Assembly: GCA_002255955.1 (NCBI GenBank)
Contig: NKIM01000001.1
Location: 1-64,000 of the forward strand
Reading direction: 5' to 3'
From: Burkholderiales bacterium PBB2
GTDB taxonomy: Bacteria > Pseudomonadota > Gammaproteobacteria > Burkholderiales > Burkholderiaceae_C
Length of the DNA: 64,000 bases
Both the position numbers and the translations under genes were made by a program. Every line of letters begins with the position of its first letter. Within the stretch, counting starts at the first letter, position 1. Positions 53,291 to 61,029 of this stretch are shown here, piece after piece. The notes under the pieces were generated by a model. That model worked only from the letters and a program-made list of their open reading frames with translations. It ran no database searches and was not told the origin of the DNA.

Positions 53291-53383
53291 GCCTAACCCT
53301 GCAATCGAGAGGGACGTCCGCAAGCTGGCGCTTGCGGTTCCCTTCGCCTTCGGATCCGGCCGCCCCTCATCTCCACGTTAGGC
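53291..53383 (+). other. attC-like site 3 (93 bp)
   Basis: GCCTAAC (53291-53297) is the exact reverse complement of GTTAGGC (53377-53383). The stem includes CCGCAAGC and GCTTGCGG. It begins 2 bp after the ORF 3 stop. Confidence 0.92.
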
Positions 53384-53391
53384 GTCATCAC

Positions 53392-53919
53392 ATGGTGCGT
53401 GCGTGGCCAGCGGCTCTGCTTGTGTTTTCGGTGTTCGGACTTGCGCTGCACGCGATGAATACTCCCATCACGCTGCGGTTCGCATACGCGCCAGCAAACT
53501 ATTGGTTCGTCGCCGTAGCGACCTTGGCGCTGCCGGTCAGCCTTGGATTGCTGGCGCTTCAGCTCCGTCGCAGTGCATTGCGTGTTGCGTTCATCGTGGC
53601 GTGTCTCCTTGTGGCGCTTCCTAGCATTGCTTATGCGGTGCTCGCCATTGGCTCAGCGCGCAACGGTTTGGACGGTTCGTTCCAGCTCTTGTCCGAATCG
53701 CCTCTCAATGGGGTCACCTTCCGCTTGTACCTCTCCAACTGCGGTGCCACGTGTGCCTACGGGCTGGTGCTGCGACGCGAGCAAGATGTTGCTGCTGTGC
53801 GCCTTATCTCTGAAGTCTGGGAGGCCGATCGGGAAGAGCCCGCTAGCCTGCGAGTCTCGCCAAGTGGCACAGTCGAGGTTCATCGTGGTGAGTACGTTCT
53901 GACGAGCATCAAGCCATGA
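53392..53919 (+). CDS. Cassette ORF 4: three-TM membrane protein
   Basis: 175 aa from the ATG 8 bp after the core site. It has three hydrophobic helices in the first 110 residues (PAALLVFSVFGLALHAM, YWFVAVATLALPVSLGLLAL, VAFIVACLLVALPSIAYAVL) and a C-terminal soluble beta-like part with a Cys pair (SNCGATCAYG). No recognised family. It is predicted to be in the inner membrane with a periplasmic C-terminus. Confidence 0.7.
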   Translation: MVRAWPAALLVFSVFGLALHAMNTPITLRFAYAPANYWFVAVATLALPVSLGLLALQLRRSALRVAFIVACLLVALPSIAYAVLAIGSARNGLDGSFQLLSESPLNGVTFRLYLSNCGATCAYGLVLRREQDVAAVRLISEVWEADREEPASLRVSPSGTVEVHRGEYVLTSIKP

Positions 53920-53920
53920 C

Positions 53921-54019
53921 GCTTAACACATTTCTCAACTGGACCAGCGACGGCCTGCCGCCTGCGGGCCTCATTTCATTCTGGCCCTTCGGCGTCCTGC
54001 CGTCGTTGGCCGGTTAGCT
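53921..54019 (+). other. attC-like site 4 (99 bp, degenerate core)
   Basis: GCTTAAC (53921-53927) fits RYYYAAC. The right core is GTTAGCT (54013-54019), one base off GTTRRRY. Internal pairing includes CAGCGACGGC and GCCGTCGTTG. Confidence 0.65.
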
Positions 54020-54034
54020 AAAGCGTTGGGAGCC

Positions 54035-54475
54035 ATGAAAAATCTCGCCGCCGTACTTCTCCTCGCGGTTGCCTGGCTTCCCGCTGGAGCATGCTCATTC
54101 AAAGAGAAAACGCTTGAAGCGCTCTTCACAAGCACGAAGAGCGTCTTTCGTGCACGCATAACTGAGGTGAAACTCGCAAAATTCGCGGTTCCATCAAAAC
54201 CCAAAGATGTGGCAGAGGTTGTTGAGGCGCGATTCGAGGTCAAGGAGGTGTTCAAAGGAACTGCGCCTGTCGCCGGAATCGTGCGCGATTTACCTTTTGG
54301 CCCCGGCAATTGCAGCCTTGGTTTGCTTCCTGGATTGGAATATGTGCTGTTCCCTGGGGAATACGAGATGGTTCTACTCCCAACTGGGTCGTTCTCATAT
54401 GTCAATGCAGAAGGAACTGAGGTAAAGCCTCGCCTGGATACGTTGAGAAAATTGGCACATGAGCCGGCCAAGTGA
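54035..54475 (+). CDS. Cassette ORF 5: NTR/TIMP-like secreted protein
   Basis: 146 aa with a signal peptide (LAAVLLLAVAWLPAGA) directly before Cys20 (CSF), so it is exported and possibly lipidated. The body follows the netrin/TIMP-like OB-fold pattern of bacterial proteins: Cys at the mature N-terminus, SVFRARITEVK, ARFEVKEVFKGTAP, a second Cys in GPGNCSLGLLPGLEYVLFP. Such proteins are often of unknown role; a metalloprotease-inhibitor-like fold is a fold-level suggestion only. Confidence 0.7.
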   Translation: MKNLAAVLLLAVAWLPAGACSFKEKTLEALFTSTKSVFRARITEVKLAKFAVPSKPKDVAEVVEARFEVKEVFKGTAPVAGIVRDLPFGPGNCSLGLLPGLEYVLFPGEYEMVLLPTGSFSYVNAEGTEVKPRLDTLRKLAHEPAK

Positions 54476-54476
54476 C

Positions 54477-54545
54477 GCTCGACTATTCATTGCAATCGAC
54501 CTGTGCCAGCTTCGCTGTCTGGTCTGCTTCATTCACACGCTAGGC
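54477..54545 (+). other. attC-like site 5 (69 bp, degenerate cores)
   Basis: GCTCGAC (54477-54483) and GCTAGGC (54539-54545) each differ by one base from consensus. The right core continues GTCA, as sites 3 and 6 do. Pairing is weaker than at sites 2, 3 and 6. Confidence 0.5.
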
Positions 54546-54562
54546 GTCAAGAACCTTCCGCA

Positions 54563-55213
54563 ATGCTGTTCTCTCGTCGCGAACTACTCAAGTTCCTCTC
54601 CGCGGCTTCCGCAGTCGATGCATTCGCCCCAGCAGTGCTTGCCCGCACTTCTGGCGATCAATACTGGAACCGTCGCCTAGGATTTGAGCTCACTAAACCG
54701 CATGGCTGGCACTTCCTTTCAACAGTCGATTTCTACCAAGCGGCGAGTCAGCAGCGACTTAGGAGTGATGTCTCCCCGGAAACAGAGGCGCTCCTACGAA
54801 GCCCGGAGTCGGCCCCGTTTCTCGTCGTATCGAAGTATCCGGCCGACTCAGACGCGCCGAGTTCAGCAATCTGCGCCTACGACGAAGCCCAAGACGAGTC
54901 GTTTCCTCCGTCGATGGTGCAGTGCCTCGAAGAGGGGCTCAAAGGCTATGCCCGCATTCTTTCTGGTGCGCGAACCATTGGCGACCCACGGGCAATCAGG
55001 GTATCGGGGGCTGAGCAGGCGGCAAGTGGCCTTTGGGAGTTCAACTTCGAACTGCAAAGCGGTGTCAGCACCCCCGTCAAGGCAATGAGCCTCCTCACCC
55101 TGCGTAAGGGTCGAATGCACAGCACGCACTTCATGGCCGTCACCTCGACTGCATCAGAAGATGAGCATCTGCTACTCGCTTCGCTGGCGACCGTCCGCTA
55201 TCGGGACGCCTAA
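54563..55213 (+). CDS. Cassette ORF 6: Tat-exported protein of unknown function
   Basis: 216 aa from the ATG 17 bp after the core site. It opens with a twin-arginine signal, SRRELLKFLSAASAVDAFAP, with cleavage expected after AVLA. The mature part begins DQYWNRRLGFELTKPHGWHF, resembling lipoprotein/PsbP-like proteins that start with 'GF-x-hydrophobic-KP-x-GW', and ends MHSTHFMAVTSTASEDEHLL. No enzyme motif is recognised. Tat export suggests cofactor binding or folding before export. Confidence 0.7.
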   Translation: MLFSRRELLKFLSAASAVDAFAPAVLARTSGDQYWNRRLGFELTKPHGWHFLSTVDFYQAASQQRLRSDVSPETEALLRSPESAPFLVVSKYPADSDAPSSAICAYDEAQDESFPPSMVQCLEEGLKGYARILSGARTIGDPRAIRVSGAEQAASGLWEFNFELQSGVSTPVKAMSLLTLRKGRMHSTHFMAVTSTASEDEHLLLASLATVRYRDA

Positions 55214-55285
55214 CCATTCGCTCCACCTGACGTCCGCCAGCCGGCTGCGCCGGCTGGCGCATGCAGGTGAGATCAAGCCTTGGGC
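55208..55285 (+). other. attC-like site 6 (78 bp)
   Basis: GCCTAAC (55208-55214) overlaps the ORF 6 stop. The right core is CTTGGGC (55279-55285), followed by GTCA as in sites 3 and 5. The centre is a perfect palindrome, CGCCAGCCGGC-TGC-GCCGGCTGGCG. Confidence 0.8.
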
Positions 55286-55300
55286 GTCAGGCAATTAGCG

Positions 55301-55696
55301 ATGGATGCATTCGCAGGAGTCGGGTTTAGCAATCTTGCCGAGCTTCAGGGCGAGATACTCAAGGTGATTCCGGGTGTTAGCTCCCGGATCGAAAAGTCGC
55401 TGCGCGCCATCAACCATGAATCACTGCCAAGTGCCATTGTTATCTATAGCTACTTTGAACGAGTCCCGACTGGGCGTGTGCCGATCCACATGAGAATTTC
55501 CGATGACTACAGGCTTATGGTGCGGTTGGATGTGGTGGCTCCATATGAGGAAGCAACAGCCGAGGAAATGCTAGACCACTTCCTCTTGATTTGGTCCGAA
55601 ATGTTGTCAAAGCTCGCTCGATACCTAGAGCGCAAGCGAATTCCGGATGCCGTCGCCAAGTCAGTAACTAATGCGCTGTCTTTGCCGCCACCATGA
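55301..55696 (+). CDS. Cassette ORF 7: unknown soluble protein
   Basis: 131 aa from the ATG 15 bp after the core site (a TTG inside the attC extends the frame and is rejected). It has a mixed alpha/beta pattern with LAELQGEILKVIPGVSSRIE at the start, a beta segment AIVIYSYFERVPTGRVPIH, and a helical end LLIWSEMLSKLARYLERKRI. No recognised family. The TGA stop lies 1 bp before the next RYYYAAC box. Confidence 0.7.
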   Translation: MDAFAGVGFSNLAELQGEILKVIPGVSSRIEKSLRAINHESLPSAIVIYSYFERVPTGRVPIHMRISDDYRLMVRLDVVAPYEEATAEEMLDHFLLIWSEMLSKLARYLERKRIPDAVAKSVTNALSLPPP

Positions 55697-55697
55697 C

Positions 55698-55766
55698 GCC
55701 CAACCCTGTATTGCAGCAGACCAGCGCCAGCTTCTCGGGATTGACCGCTGAATTTCTAAGTTATGC
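55698..55766 (+). other. attC-like site 7 (69 bp, degenerate right core)
   Basis: GCCCAAC (55698-55704) fits RYYYAAC and is followed by CCTGTATTGCAGCAGACC, typical attC arm sequence. Its translation, MTPNPVLQQTSAS, is a peptide often seen when attC sites are mis-annotated as coding. The right core is GTTATGC (55760-55766), one base off. Confidence 0.7.
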
Positions 55767-55776
55767 TGCAACGCCA

Positions 55777-56169
55777 ATGCATTTGATCGAGTTAATTGAG
55801 TATGTGCTACATCGCCTGGCCGGGTTCGTTCGCCCGTCTTACCTTGAGGTGGTCGATGAGGGGCCGAATCGGCTTGAGCTTGAATCGAACAGGGGCCGCT
55901 TCGTTTTTGATGCCCGCAGTCGGGTGGTTTCACGAAATGGGAGACCTTTGGCTAAGTTCGAGCAGATCAAGTTCATTGATCTCACCTGCGAGAAGGAAAC
56001 GATGGAACACACAGAGTGGCGAGTCGATCTTTACCTCAGCATGATTCGTCGCATCAGAATCGGTGAATGCCGGGATGAGGCTCTGGTGTCCGCCATAGGA
56101 GCCAAGCTCGTCGAACTAACCGGTGTCAAGCCGCTCGCGTGGAAGAAGTCGCATGGAATTACTCGGTGA
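55777..56169 (+). CDS. Cassette ORF 8: unknown soluble protein
   Basis: 130 aa from the ATG 10 bp after the right core (the longer frame from 55693 would translate the attC and is rejected). It reads MHLIELIEYVLHRLAGFVRP at the start and KFEQIKFIDLTCEKETMEHT in the middle, ending KLVELTGVKPLAWKKSHGIT. The pattern beta-strand 'GRFVFDARSRVVSRNGRPL' suggests a small beta-rich protein. No family recognised. No attC-like site follows, so this is the last recognisable cassette. Confidence 0.65.
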   Translation: MHLIELIEYVLHRLAGFVRPSYLEVVDEGPNRLELESNRGRFVFDARSRVVSRNGRPLAKFEQIKFIDLTCEKETMEHTEWRVDLYLSMIRRIRIGECRDEALVSAIGAKLVELTGVKPLAWKKSHGITR

Positions 56170-56629
56170 GAAGGCGCAAGCTAAGCAGGCTCCAAGGACT
56201 TCCCACCGCTTCAAGCTTCATGAATCGCAAGGCTGGCCCTCTCGGGTTTTTTTTCATACCCAGACCTGTGTTCTGAACAGGGGCAACGCGATGAGGAACA
56301 GACTGAACATCGAAGTTCAGGGGCAAGTCTTAAATATTAAGCCCCCCCCAGATCCCCCCACGATCAACCACCGGCACGCATCACCTTCTCGACGGGTCAT
56401 GTTTTCAGTATTGGATTTCCCTCCAAGCCAACAGGAGCCACAGTGACGCGGGCACGCCAACTTGCGGGAAAAGCTGAGCTGGCGGAAAAGATGAATGAAT
56501 AAAAAGAACAGATGTGAGGATTTGATATTCAAGACTCGACTCAAATCAGCTTCGACGGGCTCGGCTTAAGAGACCTCCCCCGCCTATGCGATATCGACTA
56601 CGATTACTCTCTATTCATAAAATAAATCC
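56170..56629. other. Low-GC gap downstream of the array, possible gene debris
   Basis: 460 bp. A frame from 56290 could encode 51 residues (MRNRLNIEVQGQVLNIKPPP...), but it has no strong start signal. A second coding-like stretch ending at TAA 56623-56625 reads FDIQDSTQISFDGLGLRDLP, then RLCDIDYDYSLFIK, with a stop immediately upstream and no start, which looks like a decayed gene. C-runs (CCCCCCCC near 56341) are present. No terminator or attC is convincing. Confidence 0.45.
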
Positions 56630-57139
56630 ATGAAGCTGCGGCCCTCCAACCCATATATTTCATTTGTTTTATTCGTAACAGCTTTAGTTGGATGCGGCAC
56701 AGCGCCTACGAAGAAAGAAACCAGAAGTGGCGACGGTTTACACGCATCCGTGGTGGCCGTTGATCCAGGTCTTTTTGATTTACCCACGGGTGAGGAGGCC
56801 ACGACCCGCATCCTGGCCATCAACGGGGTGTCCACAGGGTCATCGCGGTTCGATCCTGGATCGAGTTCAGTGCCCCCTGGGACTGTGCATTTGCGCCTGC
56901 GCCTATGGGGAGAGAACAAGCGCATGAGCTTCCCCATGGGCAGCCCAACCGGGAAAATTGAAACCTTTGCTTGCGTCAGCTTCGAAGTTTTACCGAAGCG
57001 TAACTACGAAGTTTCATCCAAAGCCTCGGAGAATTTTTACGTCATCACGGTGACTGACGTCACGGACAGCAAAAAAGAAACGATCGACTATTTCAGAATC
57101 CCATTCATCGGTTACAAAGCACCCATCACCTGCTATTGA
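56630..57139 (+). CDS. Putative lipoprotein, unknown function
   Basis: 169 aa. The N-terminus YISFVLFVTALVGCGTAPTK has a clear lipobox (LVGC), so it is an exported lipoprotein. The mature part is beta-rich (VHLRLRLWGENKRM, NFYVITVTDVTDSK) and contains two further Cys (FACVSFEVLP and the final ITCY). No recognised family. Base composition is AT-richer than the core genome. A weak or absent ribosome-binding site precedes the ATG. Confidence 0.75.
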   Translation: MKLRPSNPYISFVLFVTALVGCGTAPTKKETRSGDGLHASVVAVDPGLFDLPTGEEATTRILAINGVSTGSSRFDPGSSSVPPGTVHLRLRLWGENKRMSFPMGSPTGKIETFACVSFEVLPKRNYEVSSKASENFYVITVTDVTDSKKETIDYFRIPFIGYKAPITCY

Positions 57140-57286
57140 TAAATAATATTGCCATGACACGCTCGCTGCTTTGGTCGACAACATAAATTCAATATATGAC
57201 AACTTCAATATTTGATCCCCCCAAGCCACAATCGACGCAAATCGGGTAATTTGTTTGCAACCAACGTTTCGACCGGAGAGACAGCC

Positions 57287-57991
57287 TTGTTGTTACTCGA
57301 TGCTTTCGGAAAAGAAGTACTTCTGCTGCCGCAGGCTTCCGGAGAACGCGCACCTCCGGTGAGTTTCGAGGCGAGCACGCTGCCGATCGCTCCCGCAGAG
57401 ATACGGGCCCCAGGAATCTCCATCGAAAAACGCAAGGTCTATCGCGGAGGCGGCTTGATGGACTCAGTCCGTATCGTTCTCGATCGGGCACATTCGACTA
57501 CGCTGGGGCTGTGGATACTGGCCGCCGCACTGCAGAAGCGTCACACCTCGTACTGCGTCCACTTGTCATCCAGCGAGCACGGCCTGCGCAAGATGGTCTG
57601 GCAGGCAGAGTCCCGCCCCGGCGCCGGCGTGAACATCCGAGACGCGTCCTTCGTCTGGGTTCCTGGTGCGCTGAGCGCTGATCTGTCATCCGGGATGCAG
57701 CATCTCTATTTGTCGCAAACCGCCCAACTCACGATCGTGAACGACGACGGAGACTGGGACGCGCCATTGGACACCCGAGATGTCCTGCAAGGCTGCGGAG
57801 GCACAGGGGCGGCATGCATGCTGGCCGCGTTCTTTCTGGACTTCGGCCTCAGTTCCAATGAGCTGAACTACGACTGCATCAAAGACGACGGTAGGTCTTT
57901 ACTCCTGAACTCCCGCTCCTGCGAAGCGCGTGTCGAATTGGTGGATGCATGGGGACATGGTGTGATGACCCGCCGGCTGAATTCGCACTAG
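57287..57991 (+). CDS. Unknown protein, DapF-like elements possible
   Basis: 234 aa from a TTG with GGAGAG 6 bp upstream; the frame is open to a TTG at 57212. Visible features are a beta-rich first half (LLLPQASGERAPPVSFEAST, APGISIEKRKVYRGGGLMDS), a helical middle (STTLGLWILAAALQKRHTSY), and a C-terminal GCGGTGAACMLAAFFLDFGL segment that weakly recalls DapF-like folds, though I do not assign that. I do not recognise a family. Neighbours are a lipoprotein and an LprI-like protein, both accessory in style. Confidence 0.6.
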   Translation: MLLLDAFGKEVLLLPQASGERAPPVSFEASTLPIAPAEIRAPGISIEKRKVYRGGGLMDSVRIVLDRAHSTTLGLWILAAALQKRHTSYCVHLSSSEHGLRKMVWQAESRPGAGVNIRDASFVWVPGALSADLSSGMQHLYLSQTAQLTIVNDDGDWDAPLDTRDVLQGCGGTGAACMLAAFFLDFGLSSNELNYDCIKDDGRSLLLNSRSCEARVELVDAWGHGVMTRRLNSH

Positions 57992-58061
57992 AGATGCATT
58001 AAGACCTTGCTGATTGCTGCTGACCCAAAAGTCCATCCAAACTCCCACACGCTGCACTCCC

Positions 58062-58466
58062 ATGAACCAACGCCTTGCTTGGCTCGCCGCTATCATTTCC
58101 TCCTGCGTGCTGCCCATCGCCGCCTGGGCCGCTGACCCCTGCGAGACACAGAGCAACACCCTGGAGTTGAATGCCTGTGCGGAGCAGCAGTTCAAGGCGC
58201 AGGACAAGCTCTTGAATCAAGCCTATCAAGCCGCACTGAAGGTTGTGCCTGCACAAAACGACCCAGGCATTGATGGCGAGAGCCCGCGGGCGATGCTGAT
58301 CAAGGCCCAGCGGCGTTGGCTCGAGTTTCGCGATGCCGATTGCAAGGCCAAGTACCAGGTCTTTGCTGGCGGCACGATCCGGAACGTCGTCTACCTGAGT
58401 TGCCTTCGAGAACGCACCGAGCAGCGCATCAAGGAACTGGCGCCGTCCGAGTGGCAAGGCGGATGA
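58062..58466 (+). CDS. LprI-like (DUF1311) periplasmic protein
   Basis: 134 aa with a signal peptide (LAWLAAIISSCVLPIAAWA). The mature part matches lysozyme-inhibitor LprI N-terminal/DUF1311 proteins: DPCETQSNTLELNACAEQQF, LNQAYQAALKVV, MLIKAQRRWLEFRDADCKAK and VVYLSCLRERTEQRIKELAP, with four conserved Cys for two disulfides. Some relatives inhibit lysozyme; many have unknown roles. Confidence 0.9.
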   Translation: MNQRLAWLAAIISSCVLPIAAWAADPCETQSNTLELNACAEQQFKAQDKLLNQAYQAALKVVPAQNDPGIDGESPRAMLIKAQRRWLEFRDADCKAKYQVFAGGTIRNVVYLSCLRERTEQRIKELAPSEWQGG

Positions 58467-58583
58467 ATCCACCTCCAATGGGGCGCGGGTCTGGACTGGG
58501 TTCGGCCCGACGGCCCACGCCAGACCTACTCGACAGTCACTGACACCCCACCACCACACCACACACTCACGGAGATTCTGACG

Positions 58584-59081
58584 ATGGGAATGGTTGCATG
58601 CTTTGCGGCGGTCTCGCCCGATACCCTGGAACAGTTGCGCAGCAATCCAGAGGACATGGACGAGTACCTGCACCCCAACGACGGCGACGATGAGCCCCCG
58701 AACTCCATCGAGATCGACAAAGCCTGGCACGGGATTCACTACCTGCTAACGGGTCAAGAAGACGGCGGCGCGGAGCCCTGGGCTTGGGCCGTTCTGGGTG
58801 GGGAGGAGTTGGGGCCTGAGGTGGGCTACGGACCGGCTCGGTTTCTGACGCCAGCCCAAGTGTCTGCCGTTGCCGAGGGGTTGGCCGGCCTGTCGATCGA
58901 CACACTGCGGCAGCGCTTCATGCCCCAGGACATGGAGGCCAAGGGCATTTACCCCGAGGTCATCTGGGTGCGAGATGGGGGCGATGCCCTGGACTATCTG
59001 CTGAGTTTCTACCCTGATTTGGTGGCGTTCTATCGCGACGCCGCCGCACGTGGCGACGGGGTGCTGCAGTGGCTGTCGTGA
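58584..59081 (+). CDS. YfbM/DUF1877 family protein
   Basis: 165 aa. It starts MGMVACFAAVSPDTLEQLRS and has IDKAWHGIHYLLTG, VLGGEELGPEVGYGPARFL and GIYPEVIW followed by the C-terminal AFYRDAAARGDGVLQWLS, the YfbM pattern. The E. coli YfbM structure is known but the function is not. It is followed by convergent HDOD-GAF genes on the other strand. Confidence 0.9.
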   Translation: MGMVACFAAVSPDTLEQLRSNPEDMDEYLHPNDGDDEPPNSIEIDKAWHGIHYLLTGQEDGGAEPWAWAVLGGEELGPEVGYGPARFLTPAQVSAVAEGLAGLSIDTLRQRFMPQDMEAKGIYPEVIWVRDGGDALDYLLSFYPDLVAFYRDAAARGDGVLQWLS

Positions 59082-59181
59082 GGCCATCCGCGGCGAGCCG
59101 GGCCATCGCAAAAGCAGCGCCTGACGTCTGATCCAAGACCAAACCACGAGAGAAGAGCCCGGCGCCGGGTTCCGGGTACGC

Positions 59182-61029
59182 TCAGCTCTTGCTGCCGCCG
59201 CCAAAGCGCATCGCCATCACCACCTGGTTGCGCAGGGTCTTGAGCAAGGTCAGCTCGCGCTCGCTGATGTGCAAGGTGCCGGCCTCGGCGCGGTCGCCGT
59301 AAAAAGCGCCCAGGACCTGGCCGCCGGCGACCAGGGGCAGCAGAACAAACGTGCCGGCGCGCACCTGCTGGCGGTGCCAGGCGGGCAGGCGCTGGGCGAT
59401 CACGGGGTCGGAGGTGTCGGAGATCAGCGTGTCGGCGCCTTTGCTGCAGAGCAGGCCGAAGAGCTCGGTTGGCGGCGCCAGCGGGATGTCGAACAGGGGC
59501 GCCAGGGCTGGGGCGCGCTCGCCCAGGCCCATGCGGCCCTTGAGGTAGGCGCCGTCGGCATCGCGCAGGCAGACGATGACGCGCTGGAGGTTCAGTGCAG
59601 CATGCATCTGCTTCATGCACAGCTGCAAGAGCTGGCCCGGCGCGGCACCGGACAAGACCATTTCGCTGAGCTGCTCCAGGGCACTTGAGAGGGCTTCGGC
59701 CATGGCAGGGTTGGAGGCGGCCGGGCGCGGAGCAGTGGGAGCGGCAGGAGGTGCCGGCCGTGCGGCCACAGCGGGTGCCTGCGCCGCAGCGCCCGCCAGC
59801 GGCTTCTGGACCTGGGACGCTTTGGGATCCGAGGGCTTGGCCTTGGCTTGGCCCGGTGCTGCCACGACAGGGCCAAAACCCAAGGTCTTGGCCAGATCGT
59901 CCCAGACCTGTTTGACGCTTTCCACCGCCTCGGGCAGGGGCTCGGGGTCCAGACTCAGGGGTACGGCCAGCTCGGCGGCGAAGCGCTCGACGCAGGCTTT
60001 GCGCGCCTCGGCGCGCTCCTCCGGCGTGCCGCTGTGCGGCAGCTTGAGCAGCTGGGCGGCCAGGGTGTTGGCCGCGGTGCAAAGCACGCGCTGGTATTCC
60101 TCGGGGCTGCAGGCGCGTTCGAGGTTGCTGGGCCGCAGCGTGCGCATGCCCACCCGCACCGATTCCGGCCAGCCCCACTGACGCGCCACCTCGACGGCAA
60201 TCTCTTCCAGACCCTGACCCCATTGCTCGCGCGCCAGCTGCTCGCGCATGGCCTGCCACTCCAGGCCGCCCTCCTCCAGGCCCTTGGCCTGCAGTGCGGC
60301 CTCGATGGCCTCCATGTCATCGGCGAAATGCAGGCCGGCCAGCATGCCGCCCAGGTTCTGGAACAGCGCGATCAGGTAGGCGCCATCGAGCTGCTTGCTG
60401 CTGTTGCAGAACTGGTGGGCCAGCAGGGCCGCCAGCTGAGCGCGGCCGAACTCCTGGCGCAAGCGGTTGCCATCGGCGCCCTTGGGCAGGCGCTCGAACA
60501 GCATCAGCGAATTGGCCACCATGCCGATGGTCTGGAACCCCATCAGCGCCACGGCGCGCTGCAGGCTGGTGATGTTGCCGCCTCCGGCCGAGCTGTAGAA
60601 GGCGGCATTGACCAGGCGCAGCAACTTGGCCGTCATGGCCACATCGTCGGAGATGGCGCCGCTGAGAGCGCGCGCGTGGGCGGTCTCGGAGCGGGCGATC
60701 TTCTGCAGCAGCCGGGTCGAGTCTTTCATCGAGGCGAAATCGGCGTGCTTGGCGATGCGCTGCATCAGGCGCTGCAGGCGGGCCTCGCGCTCGGCGGCGG
60801 CCTGCGCTTCGGCCTCGGCTTTGGCTTGCTCGGCGGCCAGGCGCTCGGCCTCGGCACGCTCGGCGGCCAGCCGAGCCGCCTCTTGCTCGGGGTCAAGGTC
60901 AAGGTGGGGATCGGGAACAGGCAAGACCTGACCCTCGGAAGCGTCGGACGCTGTGTGGGGGTAGGACGAAGGGGCGGAGGAATCGGCGGTCGCGGTGGCG
61001 ATGACTTCAGGGCTGGAGTCGAGATTCAT
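59182..61029 (-). CDS. HDOD + GAF domain protein (paralogue 1)
   Basis: 615 aa. An Ala/Glu-rich coiled coil (EQEAARLAAERAEAERLAAE) leads into an HDOD domain (about residues 85-290; MQRIAKHADFASMKDSTRLL, LLRLVNAAFYSSAGGGNITS, AVALMGFQTIGMVANSLMLF). HDOD lacks the HD metal pair of phosphohydrolases. A Pro/Ala linker (about residues 385-430) precedes a GAF domain (about 440-610; LQRVIVCLRDADGAYLKGRM, FVLLPLVAGGQVLGAFYGDR). HDOD proteins usually act in signalling (c-di-GMP, motility, stress) without catalysis. It lies beside a paralogue with the same architecture. Confidence 0.92.
   Translation of the reverse strand: MNLDSSPEVIATATADSSAPSSYPHTASDASEGQVLPVPDPHLDLDPEQEAARLAAERAEAERLAAEQAKAEAEAQAAAEREARLQRLMQRIAKHADFASMKDSTRLLQKIARSETAHARALSGAISDDVAMTAKLLRLVNAAFYSSAGGGNITSLQRAVALMGFQTIGMVANSLMLFERLPKGADGNRLRQEFGRAQLAALLAHQFCNSSKQLDGAYLIALFQNLGGMLAGLHFADDMEAIEAALQAKGLEEGGLEWQAMREQLAREQWGQGLEEIAVEVARQWGWPESVRVGMRTLRPSNLERACSPEEYQRVLCTAANTLAAQLLKLPHSGTPEERAEARKACVERFAAELAVPLSLDPEPLPEAVESVKQVWDDLAKTLGFGPVVAAPGQAKAKPSDPKASQVQKPLAGAAAQAPAVAARPAPPAAPTAPRPAASNPAMAEALSSALEQLSEMVLSGAAPGQLLQLCMKQMHAALNLQRVIVCLRDADGAYLKGRMGLGERAPALAPLFDIPLAPPTELFGLLCSKGADTLISDTSDPVIAQRLPAWHRQQVRAGTFVLLPLVAGGQVLGAFYGDRAEAGTLHISERELTLLKTLRNQVVMAMRFGGGSKS

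Noticed and set aside
55693-55776. N-terminal extension MTPNPVLQQTSAS of cassette ORF 8
   Set aside because: These codons lie in the attC-like site; the peptide is a known artefact of translating attC arms, so the start at 55777 is preferred.
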